A stretch of 53,988 nucleotides of DNA from CAYYWP01 sp050176585 (GCA_050176585.1 JBFXHX010000027.1:1-53988); one strand, 5' to 3'. Shown: positions 8,305 to 17,612, numbered from the stretch's first letter. Numbers and translations are program-made. The notes: generated by a model not told the origin, from the sequence alone.

Positions 8305-10824
8305 ATGGCGACGGCTGCCGAGCGCTTCTCCGGCGCCGCGTTGACGGCCCTGCGTGCGGCGATTGCCGATGCCGCCGGGAACGAAGTCCTCGCCCTGGGG
8401 ACACTGGGCGCCGGCATCGTCACCGATGTGCGCGTGCTCGCGCGCGGCAACCGCGCCGCCGCTCGCGCGCTGCTGCGCGTGGCGCGCGCCGGAGAGGTGG
8501 TGATCCACAACCATCCGAGCGGCCTGCTGTCGCCTTCAGACGCGGATCTGTCGGTCGCCGCGGTCCTCGGCGACAACGGCGTGGGTTCCTACATCGTCGA
8601 CAACGCGGTGGAGTCCGTCTACGTCGTGATCGAGCCGCACGCGCCCGCCCGCCCGACGCCGATCGACTCGGCGCGCGCGGCCGGGCTCCTCGCGCCCGGC
8701 GGCCAGGTGACCACCGCCCTGCCCGACTACGAAGAGCGGCCGCAGCAGCTCGCGATGCTCCGCGCGGTCGCGACCGCGTTCAGCGACGACGCGTTGCTGA
8801 GCGTCGAGTCCGGCACCGGTACTGGGAAGTCACTCGCCTATCTGATCCCGGCCCTGCTGTGGAGCGCCGCCAATCGGGAACGCGTGATCGTGTCCACGCA
8901 CACGATCAATCTCCAGGAGCAGCTGCTCGACAAAGACCTGCCCTTGCTGGTGGAGCGCGCCGGATTGTCCGCCCGGGTGGCGCTGGTGAAGGGGCGCGCC
9001 AACTATCTCTGCCGGCGCAAGGCCGCCCAGGCCGCTTCGCAACCGGCGCAGCTCATCGACGAGCCGTTCGAGCGCGAGCTGCGCGAACTGCTCGCCTGGG
9101 CCGAACGGACGACGGATGGCAGCCTCTCCGACTTGCCGGTGCGCCCGCGCGGCGAGGTGTGGGAGCAGGTGATGTCGGAAAACGACAATTGCCTGCGCGC
9201 GCGCTGCCCGTATTACTCCAGCTGCTTTTTCTACACCGCCCGCCGCACCGCCGCGGCCGCCGACATCGTGCTGGTGAACCATCACCTCCTGCTGGCCGAC
9301 CTCGCGCTGCGGGCGGAAATTGGCGACTACACGCAGAACGGCATCCTGCCGCCCAGCCGGCGCGTGATCATCGACGAAGCGCACCACCTCGCCGACGTCG
9401 CGACGGCGCATCTCGGCGCCGCCGTGAGCGAAGCGACGATCGCCCGCGCATGTGCGCGCCTGCGGAGCCCGCGCACGCCCAAGAACGGCATCCTGCCGGC
9501 CCTCTCCGCGGCGCTCGGCGCGTTGAGCGCAGATCCGATCGCCGCGGGCGCGCGGGAACGCATCGAACGCCATCTGATGCCGAGCGCCGCGCGGACCGCC
9601 ACGCAGGCGACGCGCTGCTTCGCCGAGCTCGCCGCCGCCTTCGAATCCGCGCTGCGACGGCGCGTCGACGGCCTGAGCGAGAAGCTGCGCGCCACCCCCG
9701 AAATACGGGAGAGCGCCTTCTGGCGGCAGCTGCTGGAGGGCACCGGGCAGCTCGCCGCGGCGCTCGACCGCTTCGCCACGGAGATCGCCTGGGTGGAAGA
9801 ACGCCTGGACGCTCTCGGCGAGAGTGCCCCCACACAGGTCCGTTATCTCGGCACCGAGCTGGGCGCCGTCGCGGGCCGACTGCGGGCCGCCGCCATGGCG
9901 CTGCGCGCCGTCGCCGACGACGAGCCCGCGTACTGCGCCTGGGTCGAATGCCGCCCCCGCGCGGGCGAAGCGCCCTCGCTATCGCTGCACCGCGCTCCGG
10001 TGGACGTCGGCCCGCTGCTCGCCCGCGCACTGTTTGCGCCGTTCGCGACTGCGGTGCTGACCTCGGCCACGCTCGCGGTAGAGGGCCGCTTCGACTTTCT
10101 GCACGCGCGCCTCGGGCTCGACCGCATCGAGCGGCGCGAGCGCGTCGATACGCTGCGGGTGCCCTCGCCGTTCGACTTTGCCGCGCAGGCGTTGTTGGCC
10201 GTGCCGCGCGATGTGCCGGAGCCCGCGGCGGCCGGCTACGAAGCCGCGACACACGCCGCCCTGCGGCGCGTCGTCGGCATCACCCGCGGGGGCACCTTCG
10301 CCCTCTTTACGTCGTACGGCGCCCTCGACCGCGCTTGGTTCGAGCTCGCGAACGAGCTCCGCGCCCAGGGGCTCCTCCCGCTGCGCCAGGGCGAGCTGAG
10401 CCGACCCGTGCTGTTGCAGCGCTTTCGCGCCGATCCGCACGCGGTGCTCTTCGCCACCGATAGTTTCTGGGAAGGCGTCGACGTGCGGGGCGACGCGCTG
10501 CGCTGCGTGGTCATCGCGCGCCTTCCCTTCCGCGTGCCCACGGAGCCGCTCGAGGAAGCGCGCATGGAAGCGATCCGCGCGCGCGGCGGCGATCCGTTCA
10601 CCGAGCATACCCTCCCCCAAGCGGCGATCAAGCTGCAGCAGGGATTCGGGCGCCTGATCCGCAGCCGCGGCGATCGCGGTTGCGTGGTGGTGCTCGACAG
10701 TCGCATGGCACGCAAGCCCTACGGCCGTGTGCTGTTCGATTCGCTGCCACCGGCCCGGCGTTGCGTCGGCAGCAGCGCGGAGGTCTTCGCGGCGCTCGAG
10801 GAGTTTTTCGCCGCGCCGGCGTGA
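8305..10824 (+). CDS. DinG/XPD-type DNA helicase with N-terminal JAB/RadC-like domain
   Basis: 839 aa. Residues about 1-112 form a JAB (MPN) domain like that of RadC, with an H68-x-H70-x10-D81 metal motif in IHNHPSGLLSPSDAD. Residues about 145-839 form an Fe-S superfamily 2 helicase of the DinG/YoaA type. It has Walker A SGTGTGKS (K175), cluster cysteines C236, C296, C301 and C307, DEAH at 357-360, ATDSFWEGVDV, and motif VI QGFGRLIRSRGD. The helicase should unwind R-loops, D-loops or stalled forks, and the JAB domain may contribute a hydrolase or protein-contact role. It is transcribed alone, divergently from aguB. Confidence 0.9.
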   Translation: MATAAERFSGAALTALRAAIADAAGNEVLALGTLGAGIVTDVRVLARGNRAAARALLRVARAGEVVIHNHPSGLLSPSDADLSVAAVLGDNGVGSYIVDNAVESVYVVIEPHAPARPTPIDSARAAGLLAPGGQVTTALPDYEERPQQLAMLRAVATAFSDDALLSVESGTGTGKSLAYLIPALLWSAANRERVIVSTHTINLQEQLLDKDLPLLVERAGLSARVALVKGRANYLCRRKAAQAASQPAQLIDEPFERELRELLAWAERTTDGSLSDLPVRPRGEVWEQVMSENDNCLRARCPYYSSCFFYTARRTAAAADIVLVNHHLLLADLALRAEIGDYTQNGILPPSRRVIIDEAHHLADVATAHLGAAVSEATIARACARLRSPRTPKNGILPALSAALGALSADPIAAGARERIERHLMPSAARTATQATRCFAELAAAFESALRRRVDGLSEKLRATPEIRESAFWRQLLEGTGQLAAALDRFATEIAWVEERLDALGESAPTQVRYLGTELGAVAGRLRAAAMALRAVADDEPAYCAWVECRPRAGEAPSLSLHRAPVDVGPLLARALFAPFATAVLTSATLAVEGRFDFLHARLGLDRIERRERVDTLRVPSPFDFAAQALLAVPRDVPEPAAAGYEAATHAALRRVVGITRGGTFALFTSYGALDRAWFELANELRAQGLLPLRQGELSRPVLLQRFRADPHAVLFATDSFWEGVDVRGDALRCVVIARLPFRVPTEPLEEARMEAIRARGGDPFTEHTLPQAAIKLQQGFGRLIRSRGDRGCVVVLDSRMARKPYGRVLFDSLPPARRCVGSSAEVFAALEEFFAAPA

Positions 10825-10958
10825 TCCGGCCGCCGCGGACGCGACCACGGCGCGGAGCAGCCCGCAGCTTGCAGACGGCGGCTGCGCGCACGAAGCGGCG
10901 TAGCACTGGCCGGTGATCCGGGTTAAGACACAGCGCCGGGCGGGAAGGAGATCGCAAC

Positions 10959-12155
10959 GTGGAATTCGCATACTCGGACACGGTGAAGCGCCTTCAGGGA
11001 CAGCTGCAGGCGTTCATGGATGAGCACATCTATCCGAACGAAGCCGTGTACGACGCACAGGTGGCGGTGAATCGCTGGCAGCAGCCGCCCATCATGGAGC
11101 AGCTCAAGGCGAAGGCGAAGGCGAGCGGGCTCTGGAATCTATTCCTGCCCGAGAGCTCACACGGCGCCGGCCTGACCAATCTCGAGTACGCGCCCCTCTG
11201 CGAGATCATGGGGCGCTCGTTGATCGCCCCCGAAGCGTTCAATTGCGCCGCGCCCGACACCGGCAACATGGAAGTGCTCGAGCGCTACGGCACGCCGGAG
11301 CACCAGCGGCGCTGGCTCGCGCCGCTGCTCGCCGGCGACATCCGCTCGGCGTTCTGCATGACCGAGCCGGACGTGGCCTCGTCGGACGCGACCAACATCC
11401 GCTGTGCAATCCGGCGCGACGGCGATGACTACGTGATCAACGGCCGCAAGTGGTGGACCAGCGGCATCCTGCATCCCCACTGTGAGATCCTCATCGTGAT
11501 GGGCAAGACGAATCCCGACGCGCCTCGCCACCAGCAGCAGTCACAGATCCTCGTGCCGCGGCGAACGCCCGGCGTGGTAACGACCCGCCATCTGCTCGTG
11601 TTCGGCTACGACGACGCGCCGCACGGCCACGGCGAGGTGCTCTTCGAGGACGTACGGGTCCCGGCGGCGAACCTCTTGCTCGGCGAGGGGCGCGGATTCG
11701 AGATCGCCCAAGGGCGCCTCGGCCCCGGTCGTATCCACCACTGCATGCGCACGATCGGGCTGGCGGAGCGCGCGCTGGATGCGATGTGCAAACGGGTGAA
11801 GACCCGCGTCACCTTCGGCAAGCCGGTCGCCGAACGAACCGTGACCCTCGAGCGCATCGCCGAGGCGCGCATCGGCATCGATCAGGCCCGGCTACTGGTG
11901 TTAAAGGCCGCCTACATGATGGACACGGTCGGCAACAAAGCCGCGCGCAAGGAGATCGCGATGATCAAGGTCGCGGTGCCGGTGATGGCGCAGCGCGTGA
12001 TCGACTGGGCGATCCAAGCGCACGGCGCCGCCGGCCTGTGCGAGGACTTTCCGCTCGCGCGCGCCTACGCCCACAACCGCACGCTGCGCCTGGCCGACGG
12101 CCCCGACGAGGTGCACCGCAACCAAATCGGCCAGCTCGAGCTGCGCGAGCACTGA
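10959..12155 (+). CDS. Acyl-CoA dehydrogenase family protein
   Basis: 398 aa from a GTG start preceded by a strong GGAAGGAG at 10942-10949. FAD-dependent alpha,beta-dehydrogenation of an acyl-CoA, feeding electrons to ETF. The fold is complete: an N-terminal helical domain, FCMTEPDVASSDATNI for FAD and substrate contact, INGRKWWTSG, the central beta domain, and C-terminal QAHGAAGLCEDFPLARAYAHNR, where acyl-CoA dehydrogenases bind FAD and carry the catalytic region. It resembles the ACAD10/11-type branch of bacterial enzymes. A TetR regulator follows 312 bp downstream. Confidence 0.92.
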   Translation: MEFAYSDTVKRLQGQLQAFMDEHIYPNEAVYDAQVAVNRWQQPPIMEQLKAKAKASGLWNLFLPESSHGAGLTNLEYAPLCEIMGRSLIAPEAFNCAAPDTGNMEVLERYGTPEHQRRWLAPLLAGDIRSAFCMTEPDVASSDATNIRCAIRRDGDDYVINGRKWWTSGILHPHCEILIVMGKTNPDAPRHQQQSQILVPRRTPGVVTTRHLLVFGYDDAPHGHGEVLFEDVRVPAANLLLGEGRGFEIAQGRLGPGRIHHCMRTIGLAERALDAMCKRVKTRVTFGKPVAERTVTLERIAEARIGIDQARLLVLKAAYMMDTVGNKAARKEIAMIKVAVPVMAQRVIDWAIQAHGAAGLCEDFPLARAYAHNRTLRLADGPDEVHRNQIGQLELREH

Positions 12156-12234
12156 GCCCCTGCTCTCGCCGGAGCGCGGTGGCGGCCGGCATGCGCGCCG
12201 GCGGCTCCGCTGCCCCGGACGGTTCCACCGGCGA

Positions 12235-12329
12235 GTGGTGCCCCTGAAGGGCGCCGCCCTTGTCGGCGGCTGTTGGGAAAGAGGTCCGGCCACCAATTCA
12301 ACCGGCGCCGGCGGAGCGGCGCCGTCCAG
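12235..12329. repeat. Fold-back intergenic repeat, copy B
   Basis: Runs from GTGGTGCCCCTGAAGGGCGCC through GGCGGCTGTTGGG to GGCGCCGGCGGAGCGGCGCC and GTCCAG. It aligns end to end with copies A1 and E. The two arms are approximate reverse complements around a spacer of about 20 nt. It lies in the 312-bp gap 12156-12467, which otherwise holds only the TetR operator. Confidence 0.7.
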
Positions 12330-12440
12330 TTCGGTCAGGCTCACGCCGATCCGTTCCTGCACAACGAGCAGCCGGAACAGCTGCTCTGGGGAGTGGCCCC
12401 CCGCGCGGTTGCCGCTCGACAGCCGGGCATCGCCGGGATA

Positions 12441-12459
12441 AGAATCCGAATCGGATTCT
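12441..12459. promoter_or_regulatory. Perfect palindrome, probable TetR operator
   Basis: AGAATCCGAATCGGATTCT is a 19-bp perfect inverted repeat (9-bp arms, one central base). It ends 8 bp before the ATG of the TetR-family gene, where bound protein would block transcription or translation start. Size and position are typical for autoregulated TetR family repressors, but binding itself is inferred. Confidence 0.65.
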
Positions 12460-12467
12460 GGTTCGCT

Positions 12468-13148
12468 ATGGCAAACGCCGCTCGGCTCAGCGCCGTCAGT
12501 GGCCCCAAGCAGGCGCGCAGCGAACGCACGCTGCGCCGCCTCCTCGACGCAGCCGAGCAGCTGATCGCGGAAAAAGGGCATCGCGCGGTATCGATTCCCG
12601 AGATCGCGCGGCGTGCGCATTCCTCGGTCGGCGGCTTCTACGCCCGCTTCCGCGACAAGAATGAGCTGCTCCGCGCGCTCGAGGAGCGCCATTTCCTGCA
12701 GCTCACCGAACGAGTCGAGCGCCTGGTCGACGCCGGGCGCTGGACCGCCGCGCACACGGCGGACATCATCGAGGCCGCGGTCGCCGAGTTGGTCGCCGTC
12801 ACCCGCGAGCGCCGGCCGATGATCGCCGCCTTCCTCGCCAACTCACTCGACGACCCGGTGCTGCTGGAAGGCGGGTTGCGCTTCCGGCGCAGCGTCGAGC
12901 TGCGACTCAGCCGACTGCTGCTCACGCGCCGCGACGAGATGTCCCACCCGGATCCGCCCGCGGCGATCGACTTCGCGGTGCAGATGGCGTTCGCGCTCAT
13001 GCAACAACACGTGCTGTTCGAGGACCCCCGTTCCCCGGGAACTCTGTCGGACGACGACCTGCGCCGCGAGATCAGCTTGCTCGTGCTCCGTTACCTCGGC
13101 ATCGCTCCGCGCCCCAGCGCGCGCGGGCGGCACCCCAGGAGGTCGTGA
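12468..13148 (+). CDS. TetR/AcrR-family transcriptional regulator
   Basis: 226 aa. The N-terminal helix-turn-helix is clear at residues about 15-65: RTLRRLLDAAEQLIAEKG, then ISIPEIAR-like VSIPEIARRAHSSVGGFYARFRDK. The C-terminal domain is all-helical and would bind an effector, possibly an acyl-CoA given the neighbours; this is inferred. The ATG is chosen because it lies just before the HTH and just after the palindrome at 12441-12459. Its TGA overlaps the start of the diiron protein (TGATG), so the regulator and its likely targets share one transcript. Confidence 0.9.
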   Translation: MANAARLSAVSGPKQARSERTLRRLLDAAEQLIAEKGHRAVSIPEIARRAHSSVGGFYARFRDKNELLRALEERHFLQLTERVERLVDAGRWTAAHTADIIEAAVAELVAVTRERRPMIAAFLANSLDDPVLLEGGLRFRRSVELRLSRLLLTRRDEMSHPDPPAAIDFAVQMAFALMQQHVLFEDPRSPGTLSDDDLRREISLLVLRYLGIAPRPSARGRHPRRS

Positions 13149-14257
13149 TGCAATACACGCAACGAACCGCGCTCCCCCTCCCCGCGGGCACCCCGCCGTA
13201 CGAGCTCGTGCCCGCGACGACCACCACCGGCTTCGACTGGCGCTACGCCCTCGAAAAGGAAAACCTCCTGAACCTCTACGAAAAGGGCAAGGCGCTGGCT
13301 TGGAACGCCAACGACCTCGACTGGTCCATCGACGTTAACCTCGAGCGGCTCTTGCACGAACGGGTCGCGCGCGGCTTGCCCGCGCTCATGAACCAGTTTC
13401 TCGACCTCCCCCGGCCGCTCGAGGACCACCAGGTGGTGGAGTTTCAGATGAACGTCGACGCCTTCATGCTCTCGCAGTTTCTGCACGGCGAGCAAGGCGC
13501 GCTGCTCGCGACGGCGAAGATCGTGCAGAGCGTCCCCTGGACGGAGGCGAAATTCTACGCCGCGAACCAGGTCGCGGACGAAGCGCGGCACGTCGAGGTC
13601 TATCACCGCTACCTTACCGAAAAGCTCGGGCTCTCCTACGAATGCGTGCCGAGCCTGAGCCGCCTGCTCATCGACATCGTCTCCGACTCGCGGTGGGACG
13701 TCACGTTCCTCGGCATGCAGATCCTGGTCGAGGGACTCGCGCTTGCGGCGTTTGGCGTGACCCGGCTGCAGATGAGCGATGAGCCCCTCATCCAGGCTCT
13801 GATCAGCCGCGTGATGGCGGACGAGTCCCGCCATGTGGCGTTCGGCGTGCTCTCGCTGGCCGACATCTACCGCTCCGAGATGAGCTCCGCCGAGCTCCGC
13901 GAACGCGAGGACTTCATCATCGAGGCCACGCACCTCTTGCGCGAGCGGCTGTTGATGGAAGCCGTATTTCAGCGCCTGGGATGGGACGTCCCGCTGTGGC
14001 TGGAATGGTCCAAGCAGACGCCGTTCATGCGCGGATTCCGCCAGATGATGTTCAGCAAGATCGTCCCCAACCTGAAGCGCCTCGGCCTCCTCACCCCGCG
14101 CGTGCGCGCGGCCTACGCGAAGCTCGACATCCTCCAGTTCGAGAACGAGAAGAGCTCGCTCGAGGACCCCGACGTCACGCCTCCGCAGGAGCTCCTGCTG
14201 CTGCTGGAACGGCTCGGCCAACCGCAACCCGTGGGCTGGGGGACAAGTGCCTCCTGA
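13148..14257 (+). CDS. Ferritin-like diiron enzyme, function unknown
   Basis: 369 aa all-helical protein with a full set of carboxylate-bridged diiron ligands: E115 (LHGEQGAL), E145 and H148 (ADEARHVE), E195 (LVEGLAL), and E226 and H229 (ADESRHVAFG). The pattern fits the ribonucleotide-reductase-R2/AurF-like group of oxygenases and oxidases rather than iron storage. The two ExxH motifs are 81 residues apart. The substrate is unknown; co-transcription with an SDR and TetR, near acyl-CoA genes, suggests oxidation of a lipid or hydrophobic compound. The ATG overlaps the TetR stop by one base; a GTG 3 bp earlier is an alternative start. Confidence 0.75.
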   Translation: MQYTQRTALPLPAGTPPYELVPATTTTGFDWRYALEKENLLNLYEKGKALAWNANDLDWSIDVNLERLLHERVARGLPALMNQFLDLPRPLEDHQVVEFQMNVDAFMLSQFLHGEQGALLATAKIVQSVPWTEAKFYAANQVADEARHVEVYHRYLTEKLGLSYECVPSLSRLLIDIVSDSRWDVTFLGMQILVEGLALAAFGVTRLQMSDEPLIQALISRVMADESRHVAFGVLSLADIYRSEMSSAELREREDFIIEATHLLRERLLMEAVFQRLGWDVPLWLEWSKQTPFMRGFRQMMFSKIVPNLKRLGLLTPRVRAAYAKLDILQFENEKSSLEDPDVTPPQELLLLLERLGQPQPVGWGTSAS

Positions 14258-14990
14258 CGCGGCGCTCGCCGGCCAGGTCGCCATCGTCACAGGCTCCACG
14301 AGCGGCATCGGCGCCGCCACCGCCCGCCGCCTGGCCGATGCCGGCGCCGCGGTGGTGGTGAATTCCGCGCGCTCCGCCGCGGCTGGTGAAGAGCTCGCCG
14401 CCAGCCTTCCGCGCGCCATCTACGTACAGGCAGACGTCGCCGACGAAGCCCAGGACAAGCGGCTGGTCGCCGGCACCCTCGACGCCTTCGGACGGCTCGA
14501 CATCCTGGTCAATAACGCGGGCACCACCCGGGTCATCCCGCACGCGGACCTCGACGCGGTCAGCGACGAGGTGTTTCGCGCGATTCTCGACGTCAATCTC
14601 TTCGGCGCCTGGTATCTCACCCGCGCCGCGCTGCCGCATCTGAAGCGCAGTCCGGCCGGCGCGGTGGTCAACGTGACCTCGATCGCCGGCACGCGGCCGG
14701 TCGGCAGCTCGATACCGTACGCCGTCTCTAAGGCCGCGCTCGACCACCTGACCCAGCTCCTTGCCAAAGTGTCGGGTCCGGTGCGCATCAACGCCGTCGC
14801 CCCCGGGCTCGTGGCCACGCCGTGGACGGCGGACTGGGACCGCGCACACGCGCATGTCGCCGCGAAGGCGCCGCTCGCGCGCTCCGCCACGCCGGAGGAC
14901 GTCGCGGAAGCGATCCTGGGCGTGATCACGTCGCGCTACATGACCGGGCAGATCGTGCTGATCGACGGCGGGTGGAGCCTGGTGCTGTAG
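14247..14990 (+). CDS. SDR-family oxidoreductase
   Basis: 247 aa classical short-chain dehydrogenase/reductase. It shows the NAD(P)-binding TGSTSGIG, the NNAG motif (ILVNNAGTT), the catalytic serine in VNVTSIAG, YAVSK with the catalytic Tyr and Lys, and a C-terminal TGQIVLIDGGW. Asn40 and Arg42 after the second strand (VVNSARS) favour NADP. The GTG start overlaps the end of the diiron gene by 11 bp, implying coupled expression in a TetR-diiron-SDR operon. The substrate is unknown. Confidence 0.92.
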   Translation: MPPDAALAGQVAIVTGSTSGIGAATARRLADAGAAVVVNSARSAAAGEELAASLPRAIYVQADVADEAQDKRLVAGTLDAFGRLDILVNNAGTTRVIPHADLDAVSDEVFRAILDVNLFGAWYLTRAALPHLKRSPAGAVVNVTSIAGTRPVGSSIPYAVSKAALDHLTQLLAKVSGPVRINAVAPGLVATPWTADWDRAHAHVAAKAPLARSATPEDVAEAILGVITSRYMTGQIVLIDGGWSLVL

Positions 14991-15007
14991 CCGCAGCATA
15001 CGGCCGG

Positions 15008-15976
15008 TCAGGCGCGCGGCGCGGCGTTCGCCTGCAGCCGTTCGATCACCTCGTGCGCCTCCCGAACGATCCGCCGGACGATCTCCCCCGCCGGCGCTAC
15101 ATCCCCGATGCCGCCGATCCCCTGCCCCGCAGGCATGCACGTCCGAGCGGGGTCGACCGTCGCATCATCCACGTAGTCCAACAGCCCTGCCCGCGCGCTG
15201 CGCACGAGTTGCTCCGGGAAGGGCTGGATGTCGGCGTCCCGGCGCTCCTGCTCTTCCACGTAGGAGTTGCTGATCACCCGCATCGGCTTACCCGAGTAGC
15301 AGCGCGTGATCCGCGTATCCGCCCCGCCCGCCGCGACGATGCGCTGTTTGTACTGCGCCGCGGCGCGGGCTTCGGGCGTGGCGATGAAGCGCGTGCCCAT
15401 CCAGACGCCCTGCGCGCCCAACGCGAGCGCGGCGGCGAATCCGCGCCCGTCCACGATTGCCCCAGCCGCCAGCACGGGGATGCGCACCGCGTCGACGGTC
15501 TGCGGGATCAGCGCGAGCCCCGCGATGCGGCCGGTGTGGCCGCCCGCTTCCGTGCCCTGCGCCACCACCGCGTCGCAACCGGCGCCTTCGGCGCGGCGCG
15601 CGTGTTCGACCGTCCCGCACATCGACATCACCTTGATCCCGCCCGCATGGCAGCGGCCGACGATGCCCTCGGGCACCCCGAGGCCGGCGATGAAGGCAGC
15701 GGCGCCTTCCTCGATGATCACGTCGATTGCCGCGGCGATCTGCTCGGGCAATGCTTGCAGCAAATCCACGCCGAACGGCTTCGCGGTCAGCGCCTTGACC
15801 CTCCGCATCTCGGTGCGAATGCGCTGCGGGGTCGCACCGATCATGCCGAGCGTGCCAAACCCGCCCGCCTCCGACACCGCCGCGCACACGTCGGCGTATG
15901 CCACCAGCCCCATACCGGCGAGGAAGATCGGATGGTCTATACCGAACAGGTCGCAAACTGTGGTGCGGAACGCCAT
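15008..15976 (-). CDS. Nitronate monooxygenase / 2-nitropropane dioxygenase-like flavoprotein
   Basis: 322 aa FMN-dependent TIM barrel of the NMO/FabK family. It shows HPIFLAGMG at the start, a central AQGTEAGGHTGR containing the FMN-contact and catalytic-type His, PVLAAGAIVDGRG and GTRFIATPEA. It could oxidise nitronates or act as a general FMN oxidoreductase (the class is often misnamed). The ATG of MAFRTTVC is chosen because homologous proteins begin just before CDLFGIDHPI. It is divergent from the acyl-CoA ligase and convergent with the SDR operon. Confidence 0.88.
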   Translation of the reverse strand: MAFRTTVCDLFGIDHPIFLAGMGLVAYADVCAAVSEAGGFGTLGMIGATPQRIRTEMRRVKALTAKPFGVDLLQALPEQIAAAIDVIIEEGAAAFIAGLGVPEGIVGRCHAGGIKVMSMCGTVEHARRAEGAGCDAVVAQGTEAGGHTGRIAGLALIPQTVDAVRIPVLAAGAIVDGRGFAAALALGAQGVWMGTRFIATPEARAAAQYKQRIVAAGGADTRITRCYSGKPMRVISNSYVEEQERRDADIQPFPEQLVRSARAGLLDYVDDATVDPARTCMPAGQGIGGIGDVAPAGEIVRRIVREAHEVIERLQANAAPRA

Positions 15977-16124
15977 CTCCGTCTCCGTCCTTCGCGCCGC
16001 CAATCCCCGAGCAGGCAGGGGGACTCGACTGCGCCGGGCGAGCGTGGGAGAGATGCCCGGTCCGAGTCAAGCTGGTCGATTCCGCAATGTCACTCCAGCG
16101 ATCCGTACGGAGAGTGCCCTTGAG

Positions 16125-17612
16125 ATGATTCCGCTGATCCACCGCGCCACGGCACACGACTCACGCACCGCATTGATCGCGCCCGACGCCACGTGGTCCT
16201 ATGCCGACCTCCTGGCGGCCTCGGGCCGCGCGGCCGCCGAGTTGCTCGGCGGGGGCGCCGACCTCGGGGAAGCGCGGGTCGCCTTTCTGGTCGCCCCGAG
16301 CTGCGCGCACGTGGCGACGCAGTGGGGCATATGGCGCGCCGGCGGCGTAGCCGTTCCCATGTGCACGACACATCCGGAGCGCGAGCTGGCCTACGTGATC
16401 GAAGACTCGGATGCGGCCGTCGTCGTCGCCGACGCCGCATATGCCGAGCGGGTCGAGCCGCTTGCGCGCGCGCGCGGCCGCCGGTTCGTCTCCACCCACG
16501 CCCTGCTCGCCGCGGCGGCTGGCCCGCTGCCCGACGTGGACGCGTCACGGCGCGCGATGATGCTCTACACCAGCGGCACCACCAGCAAGCCGAAAGGCGT
16601 GGTGACCACGCACGCGATGCTCGCCGCGCAGATCACTTCACTCTTTGAGGCATGGGAATGGGTAGCGGATGACCACGTGTTGCACGTGCTGCCGCTGCAC
16701 CATCTGCACGGGGTGATGAACGTCCTCTGCTGCGCGATGTGGGCGGGCGCCACCTGTGAGATGCAGAACGGTTTCGACGCCGACGCCGTCTGGGACCGTC
16801 TCGCCGCTGCCGACGGCCTGACGCTGTTCATGGCCGTGCCGACGATCTACACGCGCCTGCGCGCGCGCTGGGAGGCGGCCTCGCCCGAGCGCCGCCGCGC
16901 AATGCGCGAGGGCTGCCAGCGAGTGCGGCTGATGGTGTCCGGCTCGGCCGCCTTGCCCGCCGATCTGGCCGAGGCCTGGTACGAGATCAGCGGGCACCGC
17001 TTGCTCGAGCGCTACGGCATGACCGAGATCGGCATGGCGCTCGCCAACCCATTGCGCGGCGAACGGCGGATCGGGCACGTCGGCGTGCCGGTGCCCGGAA
17101 TCGACGTGCGGCTCGTCGACGAAGCCGGCGCGCCGGTGGCGGAGGCCACGCCGGGGCAGATCGAGGTGCGCGGACCCGGCGTGTTCCGGGAATACTGGCG
17201 CCGTCCGGACGCGACCCGCGAGGCGTTCACCAGCGACGGCTGGTTCAAAACCGGCGACGTCGCGGTCATCGAGAGCGGCAGCTACCGCCTGCTCGGCCGC
17301 GCATCGGTCGACATCATCAAGACCGGCGGTTACAAGGTGTCCGCGCTGGAGATCGAGGACGTCCTGCGCACGCATCCCGACATCGCCGAATGCGCGGTCG
17401 TCGGCGTGCCGGATGCAGAGTGGGGTGAACGCGTGGGCGCGGCCGTGATCACGCAGTCGGGTGGCGCGCTCGACCTCGGTGCGGTGCGCACGTGGGCGAA
17501 GGAACGGCTGGCCCCGTACAAGGTGCCGAGCCTGTTGCGCGTCGTCGACACCCTGCCCCGCAATGCCATGGGCAAGGTGTTGAAGCCGGAGGTCGCGGGC
17601 CTGTTCCGCTGA
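16125..17612 (+). CDS. Malonyl/methylmalonyl-CoA synthetase-like acyl-CoA ligase (MatB/ACSF3 type)
   Basis: 495 aa AMP-forming ligase. The P-loop LYTSGTTSKPKG, the ERYGMTEIGMALANPL motif and the hinge motif GRASVDIIKTGGYK followed by VSALEIE closely follow MatB and human ACSF3. The catalytic lysine is in PRNAMGKVLK. It would activate a (methyl)malonate-like dicarboxylate, or a short acid, to its CoA thioester. The ATG of MIPLIHRAT is the first sensible start; upstream sequence in frame belongs to the opposite gene. A methylmalonyl-CoA mutase fragment 620 bp downstream suggests a former link to methylmalonyl metabolism. Confidence 0.87.
   Translation: MIPLIHRATAHDSRTALIAPDATWSYADLLAASGRAAAELLGGGADLGEARVAFLVAPSCAHVATQWGIWRAGGVAVPMCTTHPERELAYVIEDSDAAVVVADAAYAERVEPLARARGRRFVSTHALLAAAAGPLPDVDASRRAMMLYTSGTTSKPKGVVTTHAMLAAQITSLFEAWEWVADDHVLHVLPLHHLHGVMNVLCCAMWAGATCEMQNGFDADAVWDRLAAADGLTLFMAVPTIYTRLRARWEAASPERRRAMREGCQRVRLMVSGSAALPADLAEAWYEISGHRLLERYGMTEIGMALANPLRGERRIGHVGVPVPGIDVRLVDEAGAPVAEATPGQIEVRGPGVFREYWRRPDATREAFTSDGWFKTGDVAVIESGSYRLLGRASVDIIKTGGYKVSALEIEDVLRTHPDIAECAVVGVPDAEWGERVGAAVITQSGGALDLGAVRTWAKERLAPYKVPSLLRVVDTLPRNAMGKVLKPEVAGLFR

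Noticed and set aside
16041..16065. GGGAGAGATGCCCGGTCCGAG resembling part of the intergenic repeat
   Set aside because: Only about 20 bp match and neither arm core is present, so it may be chance in G+C-rich DNA.
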